This document shows positions 43,478 to 52,492 of a stretch of 64,000 bases of DNA, piece by piece; positions within the stretch are counted from its first letter, which is position 1, and every line of letters starts with the position of its first letter. The notes below the pieces were generated by a model that saw nothing but the letters and a program-made list of their open reading frames with translations, did not search any database and was not told the origin of the DNA. The translations under genes were made by a program, and so were the position numbers. The stretch is from an uncultured Clostridia bacterium (GTDB taxonomy: Bacteria > Bacillota > Clostridia > Christensenellales > Aristaeellaceae), in assembly GCA_934647235.1 (NCBI GenBank), contig CAKUFG010000002.1, positions 62,001-126,000 of the forward strand. The letters are read 5' to 3'.

Positions 43478-44077
43478 TTGAACGCACTGCTTGAGAACGC
43501 CCGCAGCGTGGTATTTGACGTAGGCCAGGTGCTGCTGCGGTTTGAACCAGATGAGTTCATTCCCCGCATGCTGCCGCCCGGCGCGGCGCGCGTGCTGACC
43601 AAAGAGGTCATCTTCACCTGCCCCACCTGGTCGCGCATCGACGAGGGCACCCTTTCCGAGGAGGCCTGCGCCCGCAGAGAATGCGCGGATATCGGCGTGC
43701 CCGAGCTCTGGCCCCAGGCGCTGTATGTAATGCAGCACTATCATGAGTACATGACCGTGCTGCCCGCCGCCCAGCTGCTGCCCCGGCTGCACGCTCAGGG
43801 CAAGCGCCTGTATGTGCTCAGCAATTACGGCCCGGTAGGCTTCGCCCGTGCAGAAGAACGCTTTGCCGATGTGTTCCGCCAGTTCGACGGAATGATCATC
43901 TCCGGCCGGGAAAAGCTGATCAAGCCCGACCCCGCCATCTATCGGCTGCTGCTGAGCCGTTATGGCCTGAATGCCGCCGAAACCGTGTTCATCGACGACC
44001 GGGCGGAAAACATCCGCGCCGCGCAAAGCGCAGGCATGCAGGGCATTGTCTATCAGGGCATGGACTCTCTGATGTAA
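43478..44077 (+). CDS. HAD-superfamily hydrolase, YihX type
   Basis: 199 residues from TTG 43478 (GGAGGG 9 bases upstream). Motif I is FDVGQVLLRF (about 13-22): nucleophile Asp, then Gly where most HAD phosphatases have the second Asp, as in YihX-type enzymes. Motif II YVLSNYG (about 109-115), motif III KLIKPDPAIY (about 147-156), motif IV VFIDDRAENIRAA (about 170-182). Probably a sugar phosphate or nucleotide phosphatase. Confidence 0.88.
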   Translation: MNALLENARSVVFDVGQVLLRFEPDEFIPRMLPPGAARVLTKEVIFTCPTWSRIDEGTLSEEACARRECADIGVPELWPQALYVMQHYHEYMTVLPAAQLLPRLHAQGKRLYVLSNYGPVGFARAEERFADVFRQFDGMIISGREKLIKPDPAIYRLLLSRYGLNAAETVFIDDRAENIRAAQSAGMQGIVYQGMDSLM

Positions 44078-44197
44078 AATTTGCGTTTCTTCCACTTTAT
44101 TTCCACTTAAGCGGGAAGAAAACGCGGCCGTTCTCCGTCTGATCTTATGCAACCGGATCATCATTTTGCCGGCCATGGCCGGAAGGAAGGGACCACC

Positions 44198-45616
44198 ATG
44201 AAAAAGCTCCGTATCTGGAAACTGCTGCTGCTGGGTCTGCTGCTGTGCGCGCTGTGCATGGCGCTGAGCGGCTGCATTGTCGATCCGGACAAAAGCACTA
44301 CCCCCACCTCCACGCTCAAGCGCTTTACCCCCATTCCGGACGTGCCCACCGACACGCCCGAGATTATCACCCCCACGCCCGATCCTAACCTGAACCAGCA
44401 AAGCTGGACCACCAATACCCCCGACCCCAACGCCACGCCCTATATCGGCGCGGTCACGCCGGTGCCGGGTACCCTGATCGGCGGCGTAACCGCCACGCCC
44501 ACCACCGCCCCCGGCGCTACCACCGGCGCCAGCACGGTGCTCAAGCGCGGCAGCCAGGGCGACGCCGTCAAGAACGTGCAGGAGGCGCTGCGCCGCCTGG
44601 GCTATTTTGAGGGCAAGGCGGACGGCGATTTTGGCGAGTACACCGAAAACGCGGTCAAGCGCTTCCAGGCACAGAACGGCCTGACGGCCGACGGCGTGGT
44701 CGGCTCGGCCACACTGGCCAAGCTGGGCTCCTCCTCTGCCAAAACGGCCCCGCCCAAGGGCACGCCTACGCCCAAGCCCACCAATAAGCCCAGCACCAAT
44801 GTGTACCTCTCCGAGGGCAGCAGCGGCGCAAACGTCACCCAGATGCAGAACCGTCTGATCCAGCTGGGCTACCTGTACGGCAGCGCGTCGGGCAAGGTAT
44901 GCGCCATCACCGAGGCTGCCATCGTGGCCTTCCAGCGCCGCAACGGTCTGGAGGCGGACGGCGTTGCGGGCCCCGGCACGCTGGAAAAGATGTACGCCAA
45001 CTCCGCCAAGAAGGCCAGCTCCGCCGTGGGCATCATCGGCGTTACCCTGAAAAAGGGCGACGAGGGCGCGGCTGTGCGCTTGCTGCAGAATGAGCTGCGC
45101 TCCTACGGCTTCCTCAAGAGCGCGGCGGACGGCTCCTTCGGCGCGGCTACCGAAACGGCGGTCAAGAGCTTCCAGTCCGCCAACGGCCTCACCGCCGACG
45201 GCAAGGCCGGGCACAGCACGCTGCTCAAGCTGTTTACCGGCAGCGTGAGCACCTCCAACAAGACCGCCACGCCCAGGCCCACCGCTACCCCCAGGGCGAC
45301 GGCCAAGCCTACCGCCACCCCCAAGGTGACGGCCAAGCCCACCGCTACCCCCAATATGTATGTGCGCGTAACCGCCGCCCCCAACGGCGCCTACTTCACC
45401 CTGGAAAAGGGCATGATGGGCGAGCCGGTAAAGAAGCTCCAGCAGGCGCTCAAGAGCGCCGGCTACTATAGCGGCGACTGCGACGGCTACTACGGCGACG
45501 CGACGGTCAAGGCCGTAAAGAACTATCAGCGTGCCAAGGGCCTGGTGCAGGACGGCAAGGCCGGCCCCGCCACCCAGCGCTACCTGTACGAGGGCGATTT
45601 CCCCGATCAGGCGTAA
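44198..45616 (+). CDS. Lipoprotein with four peptidoglycan-binding repeats
   Basis: 472 residues from ATG 44198 (GGAAGG upstream). Signal with lipobox LSGC (Cys at about 27). Long Pro/Thr-rich linkers (TPT, ATPRPTATPRATAKPTATPK) alternate with four PG_binding_1 domains: about 110-180 (RGSQGDAVKNVQEALRRLGY), 205-270 (EGSSGANVTQMQNRLIQLGY), 285-350 (KGDEGAAVRLLQNELRSYGF), 400-465 (KGMMGEPVKKLQQALKSAGY). No hydrolase or amidase domain is attached, so it may tether the membrane to the cell wall. Terminator follows. Confidence 0.9.
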   Translation: MKKLRIWKLLLLGLLLCALCMALSGCIVDPDKSTTPTSTLKRFTPIPDVPTDTPEIITPTPDPNLNQQSWTTNTPDPNATPYIGAVTPVPGTLIGGVTATPTTAPGATTGASTVLKRGSQGDAVKNVQEALRRLGYFEGKADGDFGEYTENAVKRFQAQNGLTADGVVGSATLAKLGSSSAKTAPPKGTPTPKPTNKPSTNVYLSEGSSGANVTQMQNRLIQLGYLYGSASGKVCAITEAAIVAFQRRNGLEADGVAGPGTLEKMYANSAKKASSAVGIIGVTLKKGDEGAAVRLLQNELRSYGFLKSAADGSFGAATETAVKSFQSANGLTADGKAGHSTLLKLFTGSVSTSNKTATPRPTATPRATAKPTATPKVTAKPTATPNMYVRVTAAPNGAYFTLEKGMMGEPVKKLQQALKSAGYYSGDCDGYYGDATVKAVKNYQRAKGLVQDGKAGPATQRYLYEGDFPDQA

Positions 45617-45628
45617 TTGCATACTTTC

Positions 45629-45669
45629 AACACCAGCGATTTAACTTCTATTATCTCGCTGGTGTTTTT
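45629..45669 (+). terminator. Terminator of the peptidoglycan-binding lipoprotein gene
   Basis: AACACCAGCGA, 16-base loop, TCGCTGGTGTT, then TTT. Perfect 11-bp stem. Confidence 0.82.
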
Positions 45670-45700
45670 AGATTCTGCAGCAAAAGGAGATACAGATTAC

Positions 45701-45949
45701 ATGAAAGAAAAGCACTGGCATTATTTTCCTTTCTATCATTGGCAAGATCAACGCATCAAATATTGAAGCAACGCCATCAAACTCGTCACATCATGCAGCA
45801 TACCGATTATTGTTTTGGTTGTTGTCACCTGGATGGCAAAAGCTTTTCTTGGGACCGATATTATAAATACCAGTGCAGAGAAGATAATTCCTGTTCTTTC
45901 TGTCGTAAATGGCAAAAATACCGACAAGGAAAAAAGCCTCATATCCTAA
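45701..45949 (+). pseudogene. Small membrane-protein gene interrupted by an in-frame TGA
   Basis: ATG 45701 has AAAAGGAG at a good distance. Reading on: MKEKHWHYFPFYHWQDQRIK-Tyr, then TGA (45764-45766), then 60 more sense codons in the same frame ending at TAA 45947. The second part has a clear membrane span (IPIIVLVVVTWMAKAF preceded by IKLVTSC) and a polar tail. A terminator follows 12 bp later. The whole unit is A+T-rich compared with its neighbours. The other genes here use TGA as stop, so recoding is unlikely; TGG or CGA changed to TGA is the simplest view. The short 21-residue peptide could also be the real product. Confidence 0.6.
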
Positions 45950-45960
45950 TTCATAAAACA

Positions 45961-46000
45961 CCGCCCCCAATCCTTGCGATTGGGGGCGGCGTTGTTTTTT
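45961..46000. terminator. Terminator between the interrupted gene and the sugar importer
   Basis: CCGCCCCCAAT, loop CCTTGCG, ATTGGGGGCGG; U-tract TTGTTTTTT on the plus strand and a weaker TGTTTT on the minus strand, so it can serve the importer operon as well. Confidence 0.85.
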
Positions 46001-46094
46001 GCCTGCGGCTGTTTTCATCAGGCAGCTGCGGGCGCTTAAGCATCAGGCTGTGCACAGGCGCAGGATTTTTGGGGGCACGGGGCTTTTCTGTCGA

Positions 46095-46976
46095 TCAGCC
46101 CTTTACCGCACCAATCATCAGGCCCTTAATCAGATAGCGCTGGAAGAAGGGATAAATGCACAGCACGGGCACAACCGTAATCATCGTTACCGTCATGCGC
46201 ACGCCGCGGGGCGTGATGGGCACAGCCGCGCCAGGATCGCGCTCCTTCAGCTCGCGCACAATGGATTCCGCCTCCTGCAGATAGCGATACAGCATATACT
46301 GCAGCGTCAGGATTTTTTTGTTGCTGATGGCGTAAATATGGTTGTCAAACCAGGAGTTCCACTGTCCCACAGAGGCGTAGATGGCAATGGTTGCCACAAT
46401 TGGCAGGGACATGGGCAGAATGATCTTCAGGAAGATGCACATGGTGCCCGCGCCGTCGATCATGGCGCTTTCCTCCACCGAAATCGGCAGCTGCTCCACA
46501 TAGGTTTTAATCAGGATAACATAATAGGCGTCCACCACGGCAGGCAGGATGTATACCAGGAAGGAGTTGGTCAGGCGATAGGCCTTGTATACCAGATATG
46601 TGGGGATCAGGCCGCCGCTCACATACATGGTGATTATCAGGATGCGGTACATCACCTTGCGCAGGGGCATATCCTCCTTGGAAAACAGATAGCCCAGCAG
46701 CATGCAGGCCAGCAGCGTACAGGCCGTGCCGATGCTTGTGCGCAGCACGGAAATCAAAAAGGCATGGGGAACATCGCCGCTTTTGAAGACATCGGCATAA
46801 TTCTTCAGGGTAAAGTTGATCGGCCAGGCCACGGCGTTCACCGCCAGCGGGCCCGAGGAAAGCGATTGAACGAAGATATACCACAGCGGGTACAGGCACA
46901 GCGCGATGATCACCAGGAAAAACAGGATATTGAAGACATTGAAAATCTTACGGGACACGGAATCATGATGTACCAT
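46095..46976 (-). CDS. Carbohydrate ABC transporter permease, LplC type (second system)
   Basis: 293 residues from ATG 46976 (AAGGAGG 11 bases upstream). Six spans; first at about 13-33 (VFNILFFLVIIALCLYPLWY). VLRTSIGTACTLLACMLLGY and the EAA loop ESAMIDGAGTMCIFLKIILP (about 182-201) are typical, as is the C-terminus YLIKGLMIGAVKG. It is the third gene of the importer operon SBP-LplB-LplC. Confidence 0.93.
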   Translation of the reverse strand: MVHHDSVSRKIFNVFNILFFLVIIALCLYPLWYIFVQSLSSGPLAVNAVAWPINFTLKNYADVFKSGDVPHAFLISVLRTSIGTACTLLACMLLGYLFSKEDMPLRKVMYRILIITMYVSGGLIPTYLVYKAYRLTNSFLVYILPAVVDAYYVILIKTYVEQLPISVEESAMIDGAGTMCIFLKIILPMSLPIVATIAIYASVGQWNSWFDNHIYAISNKKILTLQYMLYRYLQEAESIVRELKERDPGAAVPITPRGVRMTVTMITVVPVLCIYPFFQRYLIKGLMIGAVKG

Positions 46977-46992
46977 TTCCTGTTTTTCCTCC

Positions 46993-47895
46993 TTACACAA
47001 TGGATTCGCCGCGCACGCGCTTGGCCAGCAGGTTGGTCAGCGTCAGCAGCGTAATACTGATAAAGGACTGGAACATGCCGATGGCCGTAGCGTAGGAGTA
47101 GTCCATCAGCTTGATTCCCTTTTTGTAGGTATACAGCTCCAGCGTTTCTATGTTTCGCGTAACCAGCGCGTTTTCAAACACGTATACCTGCTCCATGCCG
47201 TTGGATACAAAGTCCGATATGCCCAGCAGCATCATGACCACAAACGTAGGCATCAGTCCCGGAATGGTAACGTGCAGCACATTCTGAAAGCGATTTGCGC
47301 CGTCCACCGTGGCCGCCTCATACAGCCCCTGATCGATACCGGCAATGGCGGCGACATAAATGATGGATTTCCAGCCCAGGTTCTTCCAAATCCAGATGCC
47401 TGTCTGGAATCCGTATACGGCGTTTTTGTTGGTCAGCAGCTTTTGGGACTTGCCGAACAGGCCCAGCAGCTGGTTAACGATACCATCGGAGGTAAACAGC
47501 GCATAGGCAATAGAGTACACAATGACCCAGCTGACAAAGTGCGGCAGGGTTGTGGTCGTCTGTGCAAACTTGCGGAAGCGGCTGTTATTCAGCTCGTTAA
47601 GCAGGATGGCAAAGACGGGCGGCAGAACCAGCGAGACGGTTTTCAGCGCGGACAGGATGATGGAATTGCGCATGATGCGCGACATATCGCGGCTGGTAAA
47701 CAGCATTTTGAAAAAGTACAGCCCCACAAAGCGAGACTTGAAAATCGGCTGTCCGATCTTATAATCTACCAGCGACAGGTACCAGCCGAACAGCGGCACG
47801 TACCGAAATGCCAGCACCATCAGCATCAGCGGCAGCGCCAAAAAGAACAGGTTCCAGCGCTTACGGCGCTTGCGTATTGTGGGCAGGCTTGTCAT
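46993..47895 (-). CDS. Carbohydrate ABC transporter permease, LplB type (second system)
   Basis: 300 residues. N-terminal basic tail, six spans; RNSIILSALKTVSLVLPPVF (about 76-95), LPHFVSWVIVYSIAYALF (about 117-134) and EAA loop AATVDGANRFQNVLHVTIPG (about 193-212). Together with the next gene it forms the membrane pore. No ATPase gene accompanies it, as in the first system. Confidence 0.93.
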   Translation of the reverse strand: MTSLPTIRKRRKRWNLFFLALPLMLMVLAFRYVPLFGWYLSLVDYKIGQPIFKSRFVGLYFFKMLFTSRDMSRIMRNSIILSALKTVSLVLPPVFAILLNELNNSRFRKFAQTTTTLPHFVSWVIVYSIAYALFTSDGIVNQLLGLFGKSQKLLTNKNAVYGFQTGIWIWKNLGWKSIIYVAAIAGIDQGLYEAATVDGANRFQNVLHVTIPGLMPTFVVMMLLGISDFVSNGMEQVYVFENALVTRNIETLELYTYKKGIKLMDYSYATAIGMFQSFISITLLTLTNLLAKRVRGESIV

Positions 47896-47962
47896 TTTGC
47901 GTTCCTTCCTTTTTTGCAGAATGCCTGGGGCAGGCTTTCCAGCATCGCTTCATTGGCAATGT

Positions 47963-47995
47963 CTGCCGCAGGCTCGCATAGCGAGCCTGCGGCAG
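47963..47995 (-). other. 15-bp perfect hairpin between binding-protein and permease genes
   Basis: CTGCCGCAGGCTCGC, loop TAT (minus strand), GCGAGCCTGCGGCAG. It has no U-tract, so it is less a terminator than a barrier to 3' exonucleases, which would raise the binding-protein mRNA over the permease mRNA. It sits in the 128-bp gap between the two genes. Confidence 0.7.
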
Positions 47996-48023
47996 GTGTT
48001 TGCGCGCGCCGCGCGCGGTTCAA

Positions 48024-49706
48024 TCACTTATACTGGGCAGCGTAGGCTTCAAAGAAGGGACGGGCCAGCTCGTTGGCAGGCGCCCACTGCTCCTTGTACC
48101 ACTGATACTGTTCTTCCACGTTCAGCTCGTTCAGCTGCGCGATAACATCAGCCTGGATCTCGGCGAACTCCTCGTCGCTCTCGGCCTGAATCAGGCTGGG
48201 CATCGCCTGGTACAGGATATCGTTGCAGGTATCCATCACGCGCTTGCGCTCGGTGGGAATCTCCGCCAGGGCCAGCATAACGGTTTCGCCAGGGTCGGTG
48301 GAGTCGTTCAGCATCGTATTGTACATCGCGTCTACCCAGTAGTTCACGCCGTAATGGGCGGCATAATCCCTTTCCAGATAGTTCTGGCTGTCGGCGCGGG
48401 CGGTGCTGATCTCCAGCAGATCCAGCGGGTATCCATCAGGATGCAGGCAGGACGGGTTGTAAGCGGTCAGGTACGGATCGCGGCTGTGGTAGCCCGCGCC
48501 AATGAAGCTTTCGTCCTTGTCGGCAATCTTCTTGAGGGTTTCGGGGAACATATAGGGCACGCCGTTGGCGTCATAATCCCAGTCCACGCCCTTGACGCCG
48601 CTATACATTTCGCGGTTGAAGTCCGGATCATAGAGCTCGTTGTAGAACTTCATCGCCAGCTCCTTGTTGGCGGATTTGGCGTTGATGAAAGCATGATAGG
48701 TGGGAGCGTTGCCCATCATCAGCATGCAGTCGGCGTACAGGATGGAGCCCTTGGAGGGAACCACCACATAGCCCGCCAGGGTTTCGGGATTCTTTTCCAC
48801 CTCATTGTCATACAGGGCGCTATCCACATAGTGAATACCCATGTAGCGGCCCTCGGCCACCTTGGCGTCGTATTCGTCGCCAGACATGGTAAAGATATCC
48901 TCGTCAAACAAGCCGGTGCGATACACCTTGTTATAGAAGGCGATATCCTTCCAGTAGCTGGAGCGCTCGGTGTTGGTGTAGCAGTTGATCAGCTCGCCGT
49001 CATAGATGCTGGACTTGAAGAAATAGGTGCTGCTCCACAGGTTGACCGCCACATCGGTCAGGAAGGAAGCGCGGTAGCCGCCCATGTTCTTCAGGTTGCC
49101 GTATACGCCCATGGGATAGTTGGGCTTGCCGTTCTCGTTGACAGGATGGTTCTCATACATCTTCAGCAGCGCGTTGAGATAATCCTCGTCGTTGTTGATC
49201 TCGGGCGCGCCGATTTCTTTGTAATAGTCCCAGCGCACGATATAGCCGCGATACTGACCGTCGCCGCCCTTGGCGTTCCAGATGCCCACGGCAGGGCAAA
49301 TGAAGTATACGCCGTTATCCTCCGTGGGGAAGAGCGTCTGCTGCAGCTTGATGGTGTTGGCGTACAGCGGGCTGCGCAGATTGGGCATAAGCTCGTCGAT
49401 ATAGGGCTCGATGTTGAGCGCAAGACCGCTGGCCAGCACGTTCTGCAGATTTTCATACTTGGACAGCATGATATCGGGCAGCGTGCCGTCGGTCAGCATG
49501 ACGGAGTACTGATCGGTGTCGTAGTAGGTGAACTCAATTTTCGCGTTGAGCTTTTCGGCGATGCGCTGGATCAGCACATTCTTGTCCAGATCACGCTTGG
49601 TGATGATGGAGCCGATGGTCAGCACAGTCGGTTCGTCGGCCAGCGCCATAGGCAGCATGCCCAGGCTCAGCGCCAGCACAAGCAGGATTGCAAGCAGCTT
49701 CTTCAT
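48024..49706 (-). CDS. Extracellular sugar-binding protein (LplA type, second system)
   Basis: 560 residues from ATG 49706 (GAGGAGG upstream). Signal peptide MKKLLAILLVLALSLGMLPM with cleavage after ALA; no lipobox. GIWNAKGGDGQYRGYIVRWD (about 146-165), YYKEIGAPEINNDEDYLNAL and APTYHAFINAKSANKELAMK follow the large LplA-like family. It would feed the LplB/LplC pair. Position behind a serine hydrolase and AraC regulator suggests control by the AraC protein. Confidence 0.92.
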   Translation of the reverse strand: MKKLLAILLVLALSLGMLPMALADEPTVLTIGSIITKRDLDKNVLIQRIAEKLNAKIEFTYYDTDQYSVMLTDGTLPDIMLSKYENLQNVLASGLALNIEPYIDELMPNLRSPLYANTIKLQQTLFPTEDNGVYFICPAVGIWNAKGGDGQYRGYIVRWDYYKEIGAPEINNDEDYLNALLKMYENHPVNENGKPNYPMGVYGNLKNMGGYRASFLTDVAVNLWSSTYFFKSSIYDGELINCYTNTERSSYWKDIAFYNKVYRTGLFDEDIFTMSGDEYDAKVAEGRYMGIHYVDSALYDNEVEKNPETLAGYVVVPSKGSILYADCMLMMGNAPTYHAFINAKSANKELAMKFYNELYDPDFNREMYSGVKGVDWDYDANGVPYMFPETLKKIADKDESFIGAGYHSRDPYLTAYNPSCLHPDGYPLDLLEISTARADSQNYLERDYAAHYGVNYWVDAMYNTMLNDSTDPGETVMLALAEIPTERKRVMDTCNDILYQAMPSLIQAESDEEFAEIQADVIAQLNELNVEEQYQWYKEQWAPANELARPFFEAYAAQYK

Positions 49707-49764
49707 TTGTTGGTTCCTCCTCTTTGATTTTCCATATATCAACGCTTCTGCGTTGAGACCTATG

Positions 49765-50616
49765 TTATTCCAGCGTATCGGCATAGGCAATCAGTTTTGC
49801 CCTGCCGTCGGGCTGATGCGCGTGCCAGGCGATGGCAAAGCCGTGCTGCGGCGAAAAATACAGCCCTTGCCCGTACATGCCGCCCTTGCCGATCAGGCCG
49901 TTGGCCGTAACGGAGTGGAATTCGTACTCCCGCGCCAGGGCCAGGCGCACCCACTCGCTGCTGAGCAGCCGCTGGCCATCGTACACACCGTCCTGCAGGT
50001 ACAGCGCGCCCAGCTTCACCATATCCTCCGCGCTGATGTACAGGCCCGTCGCGCCGATGGGGTACTGCTGCGGATCACGGCTCCAGGCTACCTCGCGGAA
50101 GCGCATGGGCTGCAGGATGCGCCGCGACAGCAGCTCGTCCATTTTTTCGCCCGCAATAAGGCTGACCGCCCGCGACAGCAGATAAAACGCGCCGTCGGTG
50201 TACACGCGCGTTTCGCCCGGACGATGCTGCAGGGGCGTTGAAAACAAATAGCGCAGAAAATCCTGCGTAGGGTAGCGTGTGGTATCCTCCACATCGATAT
50301 CCAGAATGCCCTGGCCAAAGCCTATGCGGTGCGTCAGCGCGTGCTCCAGCGTTACCAGCTTCCAGGCAGGATCGATGTTTTCCGGCAGCTGCTGCGCAAA
50401 AAGATCCCAAAATCGATCGTTCACGGACAGCTTGTTCTGCTCCCACAGCAAACCGACTGCCGTCATGGTGAACGCCTTGGCCACCGAATAGCTGTTGTTG
50501 CAGCGGTTGCAGGGGCAAAAGCAGTGCGATTGGATTCTGCCGTCGCTGTACAGCGCCAGATCGTACAGGTTCAAGTTCATTGCGGCAATATCGCCGATGA
50601 TCCTTTCAAAGTTCAT
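49765..50616 (-). CDS. Beta-lactamase-fold serine hydrolase, cytoplasmic
   Basis: 283 residues. Catalytic SVAK (Ser44, Lys47) followed by FTMTAVGLLWEQNKLSVNDR; the second-box Tyr lies in RVYTDGAFYLLSRA (about 134-147). The third box (usual KTG/HTG) is replaced by WHAHQPDG near residue 263. Four cysteines (C32, C34, C36, C39) directly precede the nucleophile, an odd cluster. No signal peptide, so not a secreted lactamase; esterase or amidase activity on imported compounds is likely. It precedes the binding-protein gene by 58 bp. Confidence 0.85.
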   Translation of the reverse strand: MNFERIIGDIAAMNLNLYDLALYSDGRIQSHCFCPCNRCNNSYSVAKAFTMTAVGLLWEQNKLSVNDRFWDLFAQQLPENIDPAWKLVTLEHALTHRIGFGQGILDIDVEDTTRYPTQDFLRYLFSTPLQHRPGETRVYTDGAFYLLSRAVSLIAGEKMDELLSRRILQPMRFREVAWSRDPQQYPIGATGLYISAEDMVKLGALYLQDGVYDGQRLLSSEWVRLALAREYEFHSVTANGLIGKGGMYGQGLYFSPQHGFAIAWHAHQPDGRAKLIAYADTLE

Positions 50617-50771
50617 AGAGCTTGCTCTCCCTTAATTTTTACAGAAATCGATCTGTCGGTTTTCTTCATTTTCCGGCTCTTCGTTGATCGTCCGTTAAAT
50701 TCGCGTTATTAAAACCAGTTATTACATGGCATTGTCGTTTTCGTCTCCTTTATTATACTATCAGAAATAAA

Positions 50772-50799
50772 AATAAGCCATTGCAAATCATGGCTTATT
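50772..50799 (-). terminator. Terminator of the HAD-AraC transcript
   Basis: Minus strand AATAAGCCAT, loop GATTTGCA, ATGGCTTATT, then TTTATTT. Perfect 10-bp stem. A TATAAT-like sequence (50753-50758) follows and probably belongs to the serine hydrolase promoter. Confidence 0.75.
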
Positions 50800-50832
50800 C
50801 TTGCAAATATCGATTTGTTCGGCAGTGTTTTG

Positions 50833-51726
50833 CTATTGCTCCGATTGTTCCATGGCCTGATAGTCCGCGCGCGGCGAGCGCCCCGTCACCTTGCGGTAGC
50901 TGCGGTAGAAGCTGCTGTAATCCGAAAATCCCACCTCGCGCGCAGCCTCCGCCGCGCCCATGCCCTGCGCCAGCAGCTGGCGGGCGTACAGCACGCGATT
51001 ATAGGCGACATACTGCATCACCGACATGCCCGTCGCCTTATGGAAGGCGCGGTTGCAATGATCCTTGGACCAGAAAAAATGCTCCGCAATATCCGAAAGC
51101 GATATATCCCTGGTAAAATTCTGGCTCAGATACAGCAGCAGCGCGTCGATGGTATGGTTGCCGGACGTGCTGAACGCCAGGGGCGCGGCGCTGTTGACAA
51201 TCATCAGCAGCTCCGCCACCAGCGCCTTGGCAAAGTAAGGGGCCAGAGAGGAAATCCGCTCGTCGTCGGATGCGCTGGCCCGCTCCAGCCGCTCCAGCAG
51301 CGGCACAATGCCCGCGCACTCCGCCGGCCCGTAATACGCGCTGCCCACCGACTGCTGATTGAACAGCTGCAGGCACTTGCCCATCAGCGAGGACAATTCG
51401 GAATTTGCGTCAAAATAGTTGATGTACAGCGTGTGCCGCTCGAAGGGCTGCTCCGAGCGGATGAACAGCTTATGCAGAACAGCCGGAGCAAGCACCAGCA
51501 GGCTGTGCGGCTCCATCTGATAGCGCACGCCCTCCGCCTGATATACCACATCCCCGCGGACGCAGTACACCAGCTCGTACAGCGCATGGTTATGCAGGCA
51601 ATACTCGTTCTGCTCCGTATCATAGGAGATGGCATGGGCATAGTGAACATCCTCGTGCGTATACTGGACAAGCACCTCATACCTGCCCTGCGAGGAACCA
51701 CTTTTTATCAGCTCCCAATCCCACAT
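50833..51726 (-). CDS. AraC-family transcriptional regulator
   Basis: 297 residues. Residues of about 35-110 form a cupin sensor (HNHALYELVYCVRGDVVYQA and MEPHSLLVLAPAVLH). Residues of about 190-290 contain two helix-turn-helices (SLSDIAEHFFWSKDHCNRAF and GAAEAAREVGFSDYSSFYRS followed by YRKVTGRSPRAD). AraC proteins of this shape activate sugar catabolic genes on ligand binding. Serine hydrolase and importer genes lie just downstream on the same strand. Confidence 0.93.
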   Translation of the reverse strand: MWDWELIKSGSSQGRYEVLVQYTHEDVHYAHAISYDTEQNEYCLHNHALYELVYCVRGDVVYQAEGVRYQMEPHSLLVLAPAVLHKLFIRSEQPFERHTLYINYFDANSELSSLMGKCLQLFNQQSVGSAYYGPAECAGIVPLLERLERASASDDERISSLAPYFAKALVAELLMIVNSAAPLAFSTSGNHTIDALLLYLSQNFTRDISLSDIAEHFFWSKDHCNRAFHKATGMSVMQYVAYNRVLYARQLLAQGMGAAEAAREVGFSDYSSFYRSYRKVTGRSPRADYQAMEQSEQ

Positions 51727-51747
51727 AGGCAGCCGCCTCCCCGCAGC

Positions 51748-52416
51748 TTATTTTGAAAACTCCTCGCAGATGGCCTGCGAAAGCTCCTGATGGTTATGGA
51801 AATAGCGGCTGGCGGTCTGCAGGATGACCGGCAGATCCTTTTCGTGCTTGACATCCTCGATGGCCCACACATTGCAGCCTGCGGCGCGCGCGGTGGTCAT
51901 GGCATAGAGCGCGTCCTCGATCACCAGGCAATCCTTGGTTTCAAAGCCCAGCTTGTGCGCGGCGTTTTCAAACAGCTCCACATCGTTTTTATTGGGGCGC
52001 ACATCGCAGGTAGTCTGATAAAACTGAAAATAGCGCACAATGCCCGTCAGGTTCACGCTGGTGGTCAGGGAAGGCTCCGCCGTGGCGGAGAGCAGGCACA
52101 TGGGCACGTTCAGCCGGCGCGCGGCCTCCAGGGTATCCAGCGCGCCGGGCTTGAGCTGCGGCACGCCCTTGGGATAGATCTCGGTGTACATATAGTTTTT
52201 GCACCAGGCCACGCACTCGTCCATGGTCATATCCAGCTGGCAGTCGGGCGATTCAAAATAATTCTTCAGCGTTTTGCGGAAGGACTCCGCCATCCAGGGC
52301 ATGTTGTTGGGGTTCACATGGATGCCTTTGCGCTCCAGCAGCACCAGCGGCGCGCGCGTCCAATAGCCCTCCGAGTCCAGCAGCGTCCCGTCCATATCAA
52401 AAATAATAGCCCGCAT
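51748..52416 (-). CDS. HAD-superfamily hydrolase, beta-phosphoglucomutase-like
   Basis: 222 residues from ATG 52416 (GGAGAGGA 7 bases upstream). Motif I IIFDMDGTLLDSEGYW (about 4-19) has both Asp residues; a helical cap follows (about 20-85); motif II LLSATAEPS (about 111-119), motif III PNKNDVELFENAAHKLG (about 144-160), motif IV CLVIEDALYAM (about 166-176). Typical of phosphosugar phosphatases or mutases. It is 21 bp upstream of araC and may form one transcript with it. Confidence 0.9.
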   Translation of the reverse strand: MRAIIFDMDGTLLDSEGYWTRAPLVLLERKGIHVNPNNMPWMAESFRKTLKNYFESPDCQLDMTMDECVAWCKNYMYTEIYPKGVPQLKPGALDTLEAARRLNVPMCLLSATAEPSLTTSVNLTGIVRYFQFYQTTCDVRPNKNDVELFENAAHKLGFETKDCLVIEDALYAMTTARAAGCNVWAIEDVKHEKDLPVILQTASRYFHNHQELSQAICEEFSK

Positions 52417-52492
52417 GTACATTCCTCTCCTGTAAACAGCAAATTTCCAAATCAGTATACCACATCCGCCCATGCGCCGCAAGGCGCGCAGC

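Noticed and set aside
45701..45949. TGA recoding (code 4/25) or selenocysteine
   Set aside because: Other genes in the window end at TGA, and no obvious SECIS-like hairpin follows the codon; a mutation or genuine stop is simpler.
45748..46018. Minus-strand small frames in the A+T-rich patch
   Set aside because: They lack ribosome binding sites and recognisable features, while the plus strand has a convincing start, membrane span and terminator.
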